From positions 4,909,501 to 4,973,500 of the forward strand of contig NZ_CP120997.1 of NCBI RefSeq assembly GCF_030719295.1: a DNA stretch of 64,000 nucleotides, given 5' to 3'. Both the position numbers and the translations under genes were made by a program. The notes under the pieces are model-generated. The model was not told where the DNA came from. It did not search any database and saw nothing but the letters and a program-made list of their open reading frames with translations. Of the stretch, positions 52,862 through 61,957 are shown piece by piece. Source of the stretch: Streptomyces sp. Mut1 (GTDB lineage Bacteria; Actinomycetota; Actinomycetes; Streptomycetales; Streptomycetaceae). The number at the start of each line of letters is the position of its first letter. Positions within the stretch are counted from its first letter, which is position 1.

Positions 52862-53979
52862 TGAAGAAACTCGACAAGGACCGGCTGATCCTGGGCTTCG
52901 CCGGGCCGGCGCTCGCCCTGGTCGTCGCCTTCGTGCTCAGCACCCTGGTGCTGCTCGTGTCGGACCGCGATCCCTTCGAGCTGTACCGGCTGCTGTTCGA
53001 GCAGGCGTCGTACTCCGACGTACAGGTACTGATCATCAACCAGGCCGGCACGTACTACCTCGCCGCACTCGCGGTCGCGGTCGGCTTCCGGATGAACCTC
53101 TTCAACATCGGCGTCGACGGCCAGTACCGCCTCGCGGCGATGATGGCCGCCCTCGTCGGCGCGAGCGTCAACCTCCCCGGAGCGCTCCAGATCGCCCTGA
53201 TCGTCATCGTGGCGATGCTGGTCGGCGCGTTCTGGGCGGGCATCGCGGGCATCCTCAAGACGACCCGGGGAGTGAGCGAGGTCGTCTCCACGATCATGCT
53301 CAACTCCATCGCGACCGCACTGATCGCCTGGCTCATCCTGCCGAAGAACTTCGGTGACCAGGCAGCCGGCTCCAACAACCTGACGACGGGCGAGATCCAC
53401 GAGTCCGGCTGGTTCCCCGGGCTGTCCCTGGGCGCCGAGTCCGGCGAGATCTACGGCTTCACGTTCGTCGCCGCGGGCTGCGGCCTCGTCTACTGGTTCG
53501 TCCTGAACCGCACCCGCTTCGGCTTCGACCTGCGGGCCACCGGAGCCAGTGAGAGCGCCGCCCAGGCATCCGGCGTGGACGCCAAGAAGATGGTCCTCAC
53601 CTCGATGCTGATCTCCGGCGCGGTCGCCGGCCTGGCGGGCATGCCGACGCTGCTCGGCGACACCCACACCTACAGCCTCGACTTCCCGGTCGGCATCGGC
53701 TTCACCGGCATCACCATCGCCCTGCTCGGCCGTAACCACCCGGTGGGCATCGCCCTCAGCGCCCTGCTGATCGCGTTCCTGGACAAGGCGTCCTCCCCGC
53801 TCGACCAGTTCGGCTTCGAGAAGGAAATCGCCACGATCATGCAGGGCCTGATCGTGATCTCCGTCGTCATCAGCTACGAACTGGTCCGCCGTTACGGGAC
53901 CCGCCGTCAGCAGCAGAAGGTCGGCGAAGAGCTCGCCGCCGGCCACGCCCTCACGACCGAGAAGGAGGCGGCCCTGTGA
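52861..53979 (+). CDS. nucleoside ABC transporter permease 1
   Basis: 372 residues, 8-10 membrane helices, BPD_transp_2 (LivH/RbsC-like) family. Signature segments are MNLFNIGVDGQYRLAAMMAA and FGFDLRATGASESAAQASGV. The start overlaps the ATPase stop (TGATG) and the end overlaps the next permease (GTGA), so the subunits are made in a fixed ratio. Confidence 0.93.
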   Translation: MKKLDKDRLILGFAGPALALVVAFVLSTLVLLVSDRDPFELYRLLFEQASYSDVQVLIINQAGTYYLAALAVAVGFRMNLFNIGVDGQYRLAAMMAALVGASVNLPGALQIALIVIVAMLVGAFWAGIAGILKTTRGVSEVVSTIMLNSIATALIAWLILPKNFGDQAAGSNNLTTGEIHESGWFPGLSLGAESGEIYGFTFVAAGCGLVYWFVLNRTRFGFDLRATGASESAAQASGVDAKKMVLTSMLISGAVAGLAGMPTLLGDTHTYSLDFPVGIGFTGITIALLGRNHPVGIALSALLIAFLDKASSPLDQFGFEKEIATIMQGLIVISVVISYELVRRYGTRRQQQKVGEELAAGHALTTEKEAAL

Positions 53980-55241
53980 GCACCAGCAAAGTCTCCGCCG
54001 CACGCGTCGCCCCCAAGAAGGGCGGCGGCCGCCACAAGCTCTCCCTGCCCGTCGTCCTGCTGATCGTCGCCGGCGCGCTCGCTCTCGTCTCGCTGGTCCG
54101 GCTGATCAGCGGCGCGGACGACGTGACCTCCGTCGGCCAGGTCGCGGGCGCCCTGGAACTGGCCGTTCCCATCGGCCTCGCCGGTCTCGGCGGTCTGTGG
54201 GCGGAGCGGGCCGGTGTCGTCAACATCGGGCTCGAAGGCATGATGATCCTCGGCACCTGGTTCGGTGCCTGGGCCGGATTCCAGTGGGGCCCGTGGGCGG
54301 GCGTCGCGTTCGGCATCATCGGCGGCGCGCTCGGCGGCCTGCTGCACGCGGTCATGACGGTCACCTTCGGCGTGAACCACATCGTCTCCGGTGTGGCGAT
54401 CAACATCCTCGCCGTCGGCGTCACCCGCTACCTGTCGAACTTCACCTTCGCCAACGACCCCGGCGGCTCCTCCAAGCAGTCCCCCCGCCTGGAGGAGATC
54501 GACAAGATCACCATCCCCGGGCTCTCCGACTGGCTCCAGGATCTTCAACAGCACCACTGGTTCTTCGTCTCCGACCTCGCCGGCATCATCGGCGGGCTCG
54601 TCACCGGACTGTCCCTGCTGACCGTCGTCGCCCTGCTGCTGATCCCCGTCACCTGGTGGGTGCTGTGGCGCACGGCGTTCGGACTGCGGCTGCGCTCCTG
54701 CGGCGAGAGCCCGGTGGCCGCCGAGACCCTCGGCGTGAACGTCTACAAGTACAAGTACATCGCCGTCACCATCTCCGGCGGACTGGCCGGGCTCGGCGGC
54801 GCCTTCCTCGCCATCGTCGCCAGCAGCATCTACCAGGAGGGCCAGACCGGCGGCCGCGGCTACATCGGTCTCGCCGCGATGATCTTCGGCAACTGGATGC
54901 CGGGCGGCATGGCCCTGGGCGCCGGACTCTTCGGCTTCACCGACAGCCTCAAGCTGCGCGGCGGAGCGGAGAACGTCCACGCGATGCTGCTGCTCCTGGC
55001 GATCCTGCTGGTGATCGCCGTCCTGTGGCAGCTGTACCGGAAGAAGTACGTGGCCGCGGTGATCTCGGCCGCCTGCTCCGCGCTGCTGTTCACCTGGTAC
55101 CTGCTGACCGACCAGGTCCCGAGCCAGTTCGTCGACGCCGCCCCGTACGTCACGACGCTGCTCGTGCTCGCCCTGTCCGCACAGCGGCTGCGGATGCCCA
55201 AGGCCGACGGCCTGCCGTACCGCAAGGGCGAGGGCAAGTGA
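53976..55241 (+). CDS. nucleoside ABC transporter permease 2
   Basis: 421 residues, BPD_transp_2 family, about 10 helices. VVNIGLEGMMILGTWFGAWA and FGLRLRSCGESPVAAETLGV match the second permease of BMP-type transporters. GTG start overlapping the preceding stop, end overlapping cdd (GTGA). Confidence 0.93.
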   Translation: MSTSKVSAARVAPKKGGGRHKLSLPVVLLIVAGALALVSLVRLISGADDVTSVGQVAGALELAVPIGLAGLGGLWAERAGVVNIGLEGMMILGTWFGAWAGFQWGPWAGVAFGIIGGALGGLLHAVMTVTFGVNHIVSGVAINILAVGVTRYLSNFTFANDPGGSSKQSPRLEEIDKITIPGLSDWLQDLQQHHWFFVSDLAGIIGGLVTGLSLLTVVALLLIPVTWWVLWRTAFGLRLRSCGESPVAAETLGVNVYKYKYIAVTISGGLAGLGGAFLAIVASSIYQEGQTGGRGYIGLAAMIFGNWMPGGMALGAGLFGFTDSLKLRGGAENVHAMLLLLAILLVIAVLWQLYRKKYVAAVISAACSALLFTWYLLTDQVPSQFVDAAPYVTTLLVLALSAQRLRMPKADGLPYRKGEGK

Positions 55242-55642
55242 CGACGGGCGCCATGGCCCCGGCCGACTGGGAAGCGCTGCGTACGGCCGCCCGGGACGCG
55301 ATGTCCCGGGCGTACGCCCCGTACTCGGGCTACCCGGTCGGCGCGGCCGCCCGGGTCGACGACGGCCGCACGATCTCCGGCTGCAACGTCGAGAACGCCT
55401 CGTACGGCATCGGTCTGTGCGCCGAGTGCGGCCTGGTCTCCCAGCTGCACGCCACCGGGGGCGGCCGCCTGACCCACTTCATCTGCGTGGACGGGTCGGG
55501 CGAGGTCCTGGTGCCGTGCGGCAGGTGCCGCCAGCTGCTGTACGAGTTCGGCGGACCGGAGCTCGTCCTGGAGACCCCGGACGGCCTGCGCACGCTGGAC
55601 GAGATGCTGCCGCAGGCGTTCGGCCCCGCACACCTCGGCTGA
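55238..55642 (+). CDS. cdd: cytidine deaminase
   Basis: 134 residues, tetrameric-type CDA that deaminates (deoxy)cytidine to (deoxy)uridine. Zinc ligands and catalytic Glu are in NVENASYGIGLCAECGLV (Cys-Ala-Glu) and VPCGRCRQ. Starts on the stop of permease 2, tying import of cytidine to its deamination. A strong terminator follows. Confidence 0.95.
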   Translation: MTTGAMAPADWEALRTAARDAMSRAYAPYSGYPVGAAARVDDGRTISGCNVENASYGIGLCAECGLVSQLHATGGGRLTHFICVDGSGEVLVPCGRCRQLLYEFGGPELVLETPDGLRTLDEMLPQAFGPAHLG

Positions 55643-55647
55643 CCACC

Positions 55648-55680
55648 GCCGGGTGGGCCCGCTCTCCGGGCCCACCCGGC
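55648..55680 (+). terminator. terminator after cdd
   Basis: Perfect 13-bp stem GCCGGGTGGGCCC (55648-55660) with 55668-55680, loop 7 nt, followed by GTCTCTTT. Confidence 0.85.
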
Positions 55681-55693
55681 GTCTCTTTCACCC

Positions 55694-55707
55694 TCTATGC
55701 GCGTAGA
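55694..55707. promoter_or_regulatory. candidate operator, nucleoside regulon site C, with adjacent dyad
   Basis: TCTATGCGCGTAGA, 13 of 14 positions of TCTACGCGCGTAGA. It overlaps a second perfect dyad GAGTC-AACAG-GACTC (55706-55720). About 50 bp before deoA. Confidence 0.5.
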
Positions 55708-55757
55708 GTCAACAGGACTCATGCGTACGTACGTAACGGCCGGAAGGACTCCAGACC

Positions 55758-57035
55758 ATGGACGCCATCTCCGTCATCCGCACCAAGCGGGACCGAGGCG
55801 AGCTGACCCCCGAGCAGATCGACTGGGTCATCGACGCGTACACCCGCGGCGAGGTCGCAGACGAGCAGATGTCCGCGCTGGCCATGGCGATCCTGCTGAA
55901 CGGCATGAACCGTACGGAGATCGCCCGCTGGACCGCCGCGATGATCGCCTCCGGTGAGCGGATGAACTTCGACACCCTCTCCCGCCCCACCACCGACAAG
56001 CACTCCACGGGCGGCGTCGGCGACAAGATCACCCTCCCGCTCGCCCCGCTGGTCGCCGCCTGCGGCGCGGCCGTCCCCCAGCTCAGCGGCCGGGGCCTCG
56101 GCCACACCGGGGGCACGCTCGACAAGCTGGAGTCCATCCCCGGCTGGCGCGCGCACCTCTCCAACGCCGAGATGCTGGACGTCCTCGACACCACCGGCGC
56201 CGTCATCTGCGCGGCGGGCGACGGCCTGGCCCCCGCCGACAAGAAGCTGTACGCGCTCCGCGACGTCACCGGCACCGTCGAGGCGATCCCGCTCATCGCC
56301 AGCTCGATCATGTCCAAGAAGATCGCGGAGGGCACCGGCGCCCTCGTCCTGGACGTCAAGGTCGGCTCCGGCGCCTTCATGAAGACCCTGGACGACGCCC
56401 GCGAACTCGCCTCCACCATGGTCGCCCTCGGCACCGACAGCGGCGTCCGCACGGTCGCCCTGCTCACCGACATGTCCACCCCCCTCGGCCTGACCGCGGG
56501 CAACGCGCTGGAGGTCCGCGAGTCCGTCGAGGTGCTGGCCGGCGGCGGCCCCAGGGACGTCATCGACCTCACCCTGGCCCTCGCCCGCGAGATGCTGGAC
56601 GCGGCCGGCCTCAAGGACGCCGACCCGGAGAAGGCCCTCGCCGACGGCTCCGCCATGGACGTCTGGCGCCGCATGATCTCCGCCCAGGGCGGCGACCCCG
56701 ACGCCACGCTCCCGGTCGCCCGCGAACAGCACGTCATCAGGGCCTCCTCCTCCGGCGTCCTGACCCGCCTCGACGCCTACGACATCGGCGTGGCCGCCTG
56801 GCGCCTCGGCGCGGGCCGCGCCCGCAAGGAGGACCCGGTCCAGGCCGGCGCGGGCGTCGAACTCCACGCCAAGCCGGGCGACGAGATCACCGCGGGCCAG
56901 CCGCTGCTGACCCTGCACACGGACACCCCGGAGAAGTTCGACTACGCCCTGAAGGCACTGCCCGACGCCTACGACATCGCCCCGTCGGGCACCCCGTTCA
57001 CGGCCACCCCGGTGGTGCGGGAACGTATCGCCTGA
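55758..57035 (+). CDS. deoA: thymidine (pyrimidine-nucleoside) phosphorylase
   Basis: 425 residues. Splits thymidine/deoxyuridine with phosphate into base and deoxyribose-1-P. DTLSRPTTDKHSTGGVGDKI, SGRGLGHTGGTLDKLESIPG and the Lys segment KKIAEGTGALVLDVKVGSGA are typical of the glycosyltransferase family 3/pynp group. Own promoter region with operator C. Followed by a very stable hairpin. Confidence 0.96.
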   Translation: MDAISVIRTKRDRGELTPEQIDWVIDAYTRGEVADEQMSALAMAILLNGMNRTEIARWTAAMIASGERMNFDTLSRPTTDKHSTGGVGDKITLPLAPLVAACGAAVPQLSGRGLGHTGGTLDKLESIPGWRAHLSNAEMLDVLDTTGAVICAAGDGLAPADKKLYALRDVTGTVEAIPLIASSIMSKKIAEGTGALVLDVKVGSGAFMKTLDDARELASTMVALGTDSGVRTVALLTDMSTPLGLTAGNALEVRESVEVLAGGGPRDVIDLTLALAREMLDAAGLKDADPEKALADGSAMDVWRRMISAQGGDPDATLPVAREQHVIRASSSGVLTRLDAYDIGVAAWRLGAGRARKEDPVQAGAGVELHAKPGDEITAGQPLLTLHTDTPEKFDYALKALPDAYDIAPSGTPFTATPVVRERIA

Positions 57036-57054
57036 CCCGCGCCTTCCCCGCACG

Positions 57055-57094
57055 GACGAACGGGACCGGTGGCCCGCCACCGGTCCCGTTCGTC
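57055..57094 (+). terminator. terminator after deoA
   Basis: Nineteen-base arms (GACGAACGGGACCGGTGGC, 57055-57073) pair perfectly with 57076-57094 across a 2-nt centre, 20 bp past the deoA stop. Confidence 0.88.
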
Positions 57095-57116
57095 ATATCC
57101 GCGCGGCGGCCCCCCG

Positions 57117-57437
57117 ATGAGTTTCCGGCGCACCGGCGGTCTCCCCCATATGGACGCCTCGCCCCCACCCGCCCTCGTCGTCTCCGGCCACCTCACCCGC
57201 GAGGCCGTCCGCCACCTCTGCGCGGACCTGGAAGCGCTCCTGTCCACGTCGGACACCCCCGTGGTGGACTGCGACGTGAGAGCCATCGCCCACCCGGACC
57301 TGACCACGGTCGAGGCCATAGCCCGCCTCGCCCTGACCGCCCGCCGAGCGAACGGCCGCCGCCTGCGCCTACGGGGGACACCCCCGGGGCTTCGTGCGCT
57401 GCTGGAGTTGGTGGGGCTGGGGGAGGTGACGTTCTGA
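57117..57437 (+). CDS. STAS-domain protein
   Basis: 106 residues from ATG 57117 (an ATG at 57150 gives 95). Single STAS fold of the MlaB/anti-anti-sigma type: ALVVSGHLTREAVRHLCADL, VVDCDVRAIAHPDLTTVEAI, RLRLRGTPPGLRALLELVGL. The residue that is phosphorylated in SpoIIAA-type proteins (Ser/Thr after Asp) is not clear here. Separated from deoA by the terminator hairpin and convergent with a TetR gene. Confidence 0.75.
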   Translation: MSFRRTGGLPHMDASPPPALVVSGHLTREAVRHLCADLEALLSTSDTPVVDCDVRAIAHPDLTTVEAIARLALTARRANGRRLRLRGTPPGLRALLELVGLGEVTF

Positions 57438-57468
57438 GGCGGGGCGGGGAGGTCCGGGTGCTCGGGGG

Positions 57469-58044
57469 TCAGGCGCCCGGGCCCGCTCCGTGCAGCAAGG
57501 TCTCGATGATGCGGGCGGCGAGGGCGTCCGGGTCGGACCCGTCCGGGTTGCCGCGCAGGGACTCGCCGATGAGCGCGTAGTAGACCCGCCGCACCCAGTC
57601 CAGGTCGGCCGACTCGTCGATGAGCTTCTCCGTCCGTGCCCGCGTGAGTACGGCGACGCAGCGGCGGTCGATGTCCTGCTGGAGGGCGGCGGCCTCGCTG
57701 TCCGGGTCGGCCGGCAGCTCCAGCGCGAATGCCCAGGCGCCCTTGACCTGGAGGACGTTGGCCGTGATCCGGTGCATGGCCACCAGTGGCGGTGCGGTGT
57801 CCGGCCTGCCGTCGTCCACCGCCTGGGCGAGCTGACGGGCCGCCGACAGTGCCAGCGCCTCGATCAGTGACTGCCGGTTGGCGAACCGCCGGTGGATCGT
57901 CGTGCGGGCCACACCGGCCGCCGCGGCGATCTGCTCCATGGACGCGCCGGGGTCCTCCGCGAGGACCCGCTCGGCCGCCTCCAGCACCGCGCGCACGCTG
58001 CGCTCCGCGTCCGCCCGCAATGCCCGTCCCGCCGGCTCGCCCAT
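57469..58044 (-). CDS. TetR family regulator
   Basis: 191 residues from the ATG at 58044, preceded by GGGAGG. HTH at about 10-50 (VLEAAERVLAEDPGASMEQI, AGVARTTIHRRFANRQSLIE). Divergent from an SDR gene. An inverted repeat AACTGCA-N10-TGCAGTT in between may be its operator. Confidence 0.88.
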   Translation of the reverse strand: MGEPAGRALRADAERSVRAVLEAAERVLAEDPGASMEQIAAAAGVARTTIHRRFANRQSLIEALALSAARQLAQAVDDGRPDTAPPLVAMHRITANVLQVKGAWAFALELPADPDSEAAALQQDIDRRCVAVLTRARTEKLIDESADLDWVRRVYYALIGESLRGNPDGSDPDALAARIIETLLHGAGPGA

Positions 58045-58110
58045 GTCGCTGCCTCCCTGCTCGACCACTTACCGCGTAACACACTACAGACCTGGTGCGC
58101 TCTGTGCTCT

Positions 58111-58134
58111 AACTGCATCATGAGTGTTGCAGTT
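58111..58134. promoter_or_regulatory. candidate TetR operator
   Basis: Perfect 7-bp arms AACTGCA (58111-58117) and TGCAGTT (58128-58134), spacer 10, between the TetR and SDR genes. Confidence 0.5.
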
Positions 58135-58212
58135 GATGGAGTTATCGGTACGCTGATGTATCAGTTGACGCGGATCAGTCGATGAGTCGATCAGCCGATC
58201 AAAGGAGCACTC

Positions 58213-59082
58213 ATGTCCAGCAGCACCGGCACCGCCCTCGTCACCGGAGCCTCGTCCGGCCTCGGCGCGGAGTTCGCCGCGCAACTCGCCGCCCAGGGGC
58301 ACGACCTGATCCTCGTGGCCCGCTCCGGCGACCGGCTCGCCGCGCTCGCCGAGCACCTGAGCGCCGAGCACGGCGTGCGCGCCGAAGTGGTCGTCCAGGA
58401 CCTCGCCGAGCCGGACGCCGCCCGCCGCATCGCCGACGAGCTGGCGGCCCGCGGTCTGACCGTCGACCTCCTGGTCAACAACGCGGGCTTCGGCACCTGC
58501 GGCCGCTTCGAGGAGATACCGGGCGCCCGCGACCACGACCAGCTGATGGTCAACGTCGTCGCGCTGGTCGACCTCACCCACGCACTGCTGCCCGGCATGC
58601 TGGAGCGCGGGCGCGGCGCGGTGGTCAACGTCGCGTCCAACGCCGCCTTCCAGCCCTCCCCGTACTTCGCGGTCTACGGGGCGTCCAAGGCCTTCGTGCT
58701 CAACTTCGGGCTCGCGCTGCGGCAGGAGTACCGCCGACGCGGCATCCGGGTGCTCACGCTGTGCCCCGGCCCGGTCGAGACCGCGTTCTTCGACGTCATC
58801 GGCACCCGCAACGCGGCCGTCACCGGCTCCATGACCACCCCCGAGCCCGTCGTACGCGCCGCCCTGCGCGCACTGGACCGCGACCGCGGCTACCTCGCCC
58901 CCGGACTCGGCAACGCCCTGACCGCCCACCTGACACCGCGCCGCCCCCGGACCGTGGTCGCCGCCATAGCCGAACGCATCACCCGCAAGGTCCTGACCCC
59001 GGCGCCCACCACCCCGAAGCCGCAGGCGCAGGCGCAGGAGCAGCCGCAGCCGCAGAAGCAGAAGCAGGAGCACACCGCGTGA
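58213..59082 (+). CDS. short-chain dehydrogenase/reductase
   Basis: 289 residues with RBS AAAGGAG. NAD(P)-binding TGASSGLGAEFAA at 10-22, NNAGFGTCGRF, catalytic Ser and YGASKAFVLNF, and CPGPVETAFFD. Resembles DltE/YqjQ-type SDRs. The last 25 residues are a Gln/Pro/Lys low-complexity tail (QAQAQEQPQPQKQKQEHTA). Probably controlled by the divergent TetR. Confidence 0.9.
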   Translation: MSSSTGTALVTGASSGLGAEFAAQLAAQGHDLILVARSGDRLAALAEHLSAEHGVRAEVVVQDLAEPDAARRIADELAARGLTVDLLVNNAGFGTCGRFEEIPGARDHDQLMVNVVALVDLTHALLPGMLERGRGAVVNVASNAAFQPSPYFAVYGASKAFVLNFGLALRQEYRRRGIRVLTLCPGPVETAFFDVIGTRNAAVTGSMTTPEPVVRAALRALDRDRGYLAPGLGNALTAHLTPRRPRTVVAAIAERITRKVLTPAPTTPKPQAQAQEQPQPQKQKQEHTA

Positions 59083-59158
59083 AGCCCCCTGCCGCGGACG
59101 TGAGCCGGTCCGGCCGGCCCGGGGCCGGGCCCGCAACCGAGCACCCCCTCCCGCCCTC

Positions 59159-60193
59159 TCACGCCCCTTCGGGCACGCCCTCCGCGTCCAAGTGGTCCGG
59201 CAGCCCGAACAGCGGGAACCAGCGCGCGGTGTCCAGGAAGCAGTGCATGGCCGTGATCGCGCCGTCCGAGATGTCGATGACCTGGAGCGCCCACGGCACC
59301 AACCCGGGCCCCTCCGGATTCGGCTTGTAGTGGGCGAAGGCCGGGGTGCCGTTGGCGGAGACGGTGATCAGGCGGGAGTCGGCGCAGCTCGCGCCGAAGG
59401 ACGTCATGAAGCCGGTGATGTCGTCGTGGCCCTGGAGCCAGAGGTCGAACGGCGGCATCGTCATCACCGCGTCCTCGTGGAGCAGCGCTGTCAGAGCCTT
59501 CATGTCGTAGCCCTCGAACGCCGCCACGTACCGCTCCAGCAGCTTGGCCTGCTCCTCGTCCAGGGGGTTCGCCGCGTCGGCGGCCACGGACTCGTGGTCG
59601 GTGAGCGTGGCGCGGGCGCGCTGGAGGGCGCTGTTGACCGAGGCGACGGAGGTGTCGAGCAACTCCGCGACCTCGCTCGCCTTCCACGCGAGCACCTCGC
59701 GCAGGATCAGCACGGCCCGCTGCTTCGGCGGCAGGTGCTGGAGCGCGGCGACGAACGCCAGCCGTACCGATTCGCGCGCCACCGCCGCCTCGGCCGGGTC
59801 GTCGGCCGAGGGGATGATCCGGCCGTCCGGCATCGGCTCCAGCCAGGTGTTCTCCGGCAGCGGGTTGAGCGCGGCCTGCGCGAGCGGCGTCGGGCCGGAC
59901 AGGTCGACCGGCCTCGCCCGCTTCTTGCCCGCGTTCAGCATGTCCAGGCAGACGTTGGTCGCGATGCGGTACAGCCAGGACCGCAGCGAGGAGCGGCCCT
60001 CGAACTTGTCGAAGTTGCGCCAGGCCCGCACCAGCGTGTCCTGGACCGCGTCCTCCGCCTCGAAGGCCGAACCGAGCATCCGGTAGCAGTAACCGGTCAG
60101 CTCGACCCGGTGTCCCTCCAGACGGCTGTCGATATCGGCCGCCGCACCGGTCCCCGTGCCCGATTCCGTCGCTGCCGCCGTCAGATCAGTCAT
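59159..60193 (-). CDS. SigG-like RNA polymerase sigma factor with SnoaL-type C-terminal domain
   Basis: 344 residues from the ATG at 60193. Sigma region 2 (LTGYCYRMLGSAFEAEDAVQ, DTLVRAWRNFDKFEGRSSLR), region 4 (LPPKQRAVLILREVLAWKAS, LLDTSVASVNSALQRARATL), then a NTF2/SnoaL-like domain (about 215-340: LLERYVAAFEGYDMKALTAL). This architecture is known from mycobacterial SigG and relatives, where the C-terminal domain replaces a separate anti-sigma. No anti-sigma gene is adjacent. Confidence 0.9.
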   Translation of the reverse strand: MTDLTAAATESGTGTGAAADIDSRLEGHRVELTGYCYRMLGSAFEAEDAVQDTLVRAWRNFDKFEGRSSLRSWLYRIATNVCLDMLNAGKKRARPVDLSGPTPLAQAALNPLPENTWLEPMPDGRIIPSADDPAEAAVARESVRLAFVAALQHLPPKQRAVLILREVLAWKASEVAELLDTSVASVNSALQRARATLTDHESVAADAANPLDEEQAKLLERYVAAFEGYDMKALTALLHEDAVMTMPPFDLWLQGHDDITGFMTSFGASCADSRLITVSANGTPAFAHYKPNPEGPGLVPWALQVIDISDGAITAMHCFLDTARWFPLFGLPDHLDAEGVPEGA

Positions 60194-60296
60194 TGCCCGT
60201 TCCATCCCTGTCGCGCTGTGACACCGCTCACTACCACCAGCACTTCGGAAGCTATCGCAGGGCACTGACAACGGGGTCGGAAAGAGCTGAAGGCGG

Positions 60297-60536
60297 TCAG
60301 GTCCCCGGCTTGCGGCCGTACACGTAGACGTCGTCGCCGTTCTTCAACACGTTCCAGTATGACTTCGCGTCCGAGGTGCGCATGTTGCCGAAGCACGCGA
60401 TGCGCCCCTTGTCGGCGGGACGCATCCCGGCCTTGTTCGGGTTCTTCCCGGCCGTCGTCTTCTGCGCGGTGAGCGTCTGCATGGTGCGCCGGGTGACGGG
60501 CCCGCGTAACAGGGAGTGGTTGACTGTGCGCCGCAT
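60297..60536 (-). pseudogene. L,D-transpeptidase (YkuD) C-terminal remnant
   Basis: A 79-codon frame whose last 35 residues (IACFGNMRTSDAKSYWNVLK, NGDDVYVYG) correspond to the end of YkuD domains, where SHGCVNMRT precedes an NGD-V-V-Y strand. The catalytic segment is damaged (ACFGNMR instead of HGCVNMR) and no signal peptide or N-terminal YkuD half is found upstream, so it appears to be a decayed fragment. Confidence 0.55.
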
Positions 60537-60598
60537 GTCTCAGTTCCGCACGGCCGCCACCGGGGCCGTACGTCTCAGTTCCGTACGGCCGCAACCGG
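60537..60598. repeat. 27-bp direct repeat around the MFS 3' end
   Basis: GTCTCAGTTCCGCACGGCCG... at 60537-60563 and GTCTCAGTTCCGTACGGCCG... at 60572-60598 differ at two positions. The second copy encodes the last residues and stop of the MFS gene, so a short duplication has occurred at its 3' end. Confidence 0.75.
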
Positions 60599-61894
60599 CA
60601 TCGGCCGCAGCCGTTCGGCGCGGGCGGCCCGGGTTCCGTACAGCGTGATGGTGACGACGCCGAGGACCGCGAGCAGTCCCAGTGCGACCGTGCCCGCCCA
60701 GCCGCCCGTGTGGAAGGCGACGGCGCCGAGCGTGCCGCCGGCGCTGGAGCCCAGGTAGTACGCCGACTGGTACAGCGCGGACGCCTGGGCGCGGCCGGTG
60801 GTCGCCGTGCGGCTCACCGAGGACGAGGCGACCGCGTGCCCGGCGAAGAAGCCGGCCGTGATCAGCACCAGGCCCAGGAGCACGGCCGCCAGCTGATCGG
60901 CGAGCGAGAGCAGCAGACCGGCGGCCGTCGTGGAGACGGCGAGGTACAGCGCACCCCGGCGCCCGAGCCGGGCGACGAGCTTCCCCGCCGCGGCCGAGGA
61001 AACCGTACCGACCAGGTAGACCAGGAAGATCGAGCCGACGATCCCCTGCGGAAGGCTGAACGGCGCCTCCACGAGCCGGTAGCCGATCACCGTGTAGACC
61101 GCGCCGAACACCGTCATGAACAGCGCGCCGATCGCGTACAGCCGCCGCAGCAGCGGGTCGGCGAGGTGCGTGCCCACGGTCTTCGCCAGGGCCTTCGGGT
61201 TCAGCGAACCGGGGGTGAAGTGCCGGGCGCGCGGGATCATGAAGTGGAAGACGACCGCGCAGGCCACGGCCAGCAGCCCGACCGCGCCGAGCGCCGCCCG
61301 CCAGCCCCACAGCTGGGCGACCCAGCCGGTGAGGATGCGGCCGCTCATCCCGCCGATGCTGTTGCCGGCCACGAAGAGCCCGATCGCGGCGACGAGCGCC
61401 TTCGGCCGGACCTCCTCCGCCAGGTACGCCATCGCGGAGGCGGGCAGTCCGGCGAGCGCGGCACCCTGGACGGCGCGCAGCGCGATCAGCCAGCCCAGGG
61501 AGGGGGCGAACGGTACGAACAGCCCGACGGTCACCGCGACCACCAGCGACGCGGTCATCATCTGCCGCCGCCCGAACCGCTCGGACAGCGCGCTCATCGG
61601 CAGTACACACAGCGCCAGCGCGCCCGTCGCGGCGGAGACCGTCCAGCTCGCCTGCCCTGCCGTGGCGCCGAAGGAGGCGGAGACGGCGGGCAGCAGGGCC
61701 TGGGTGGAGTAGAGGAGCGCGAACGTCGCGACACCGGCGGCGAAGAGGGCGAAGCTCATCCGGCGGTAGCCGGGGCGCCCGGGTTCGAGCCGGTCCGCGG
61801 TGTCGGACCCGGCTGCGACGGTGGTGGTGACGGGGGACGACGGGGTCGAGGCGGCCACGGTAAGGGTGGACGCCCCGGTACTGGCGGGAGGCAT
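60575..61894 (-). CDS. MFS transporter (YnfM-like)
   Basis: 439 residues with 12 predicted helices after a 45-residue polar N-terminus. Motif SALSERFGRRQMM is the MFS A-loop between helices 2 and 3, and AGNSIGGMSGRILTG is typical of the YnfM/CynX-like subgroup. Likely a small-molecule exporter. Divergent from a LysR regulator, which probably controls it. Confidence 0.9.
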   Translation of the reverse strand: MPPASTGASTLTVAASTPSSPVTTTVAAGSDTADRLEPGRPGYRRMSFALFAAGVATFALLYSTQALLPAVSASFGATAGQASWTVSAATGALALCVLPMSALSERFGRRQMMTASLVVAVTVGLFVPFAPSLGWLIALRAVQGAALAGLPASAMAYLAEEVRPKALVAAIGLFVAGNSIGGMSGRILTGWVAQLWGWRAALGAVGLLAVACAVVFHFMIPRARHFTPGSLNPKALAKTVGTHLADPLLRRLYAIGALFMTVFGAVYTVIGYRLVEAPFSLPQGIVGSIFLVYLVGTVSSAAAGKLVARLGRRGALYLAVSTTAAGLLLSLADQLAAVLLGLVLITAGFFAGHAVASSSVSRTATTGRAQASALYQSAYYLGSSAGGTLGAVAFHTGGWAGTVALGLLAVLGVVTITLYGTRAARAERLRPMPVAAVRN

Positions 61895-61957
61895 GCAAGG
61901 AATCTAGGCAGCCCGCCATTCATGCGTCCAATGCACAAACAGCGAATAATCAATCCC

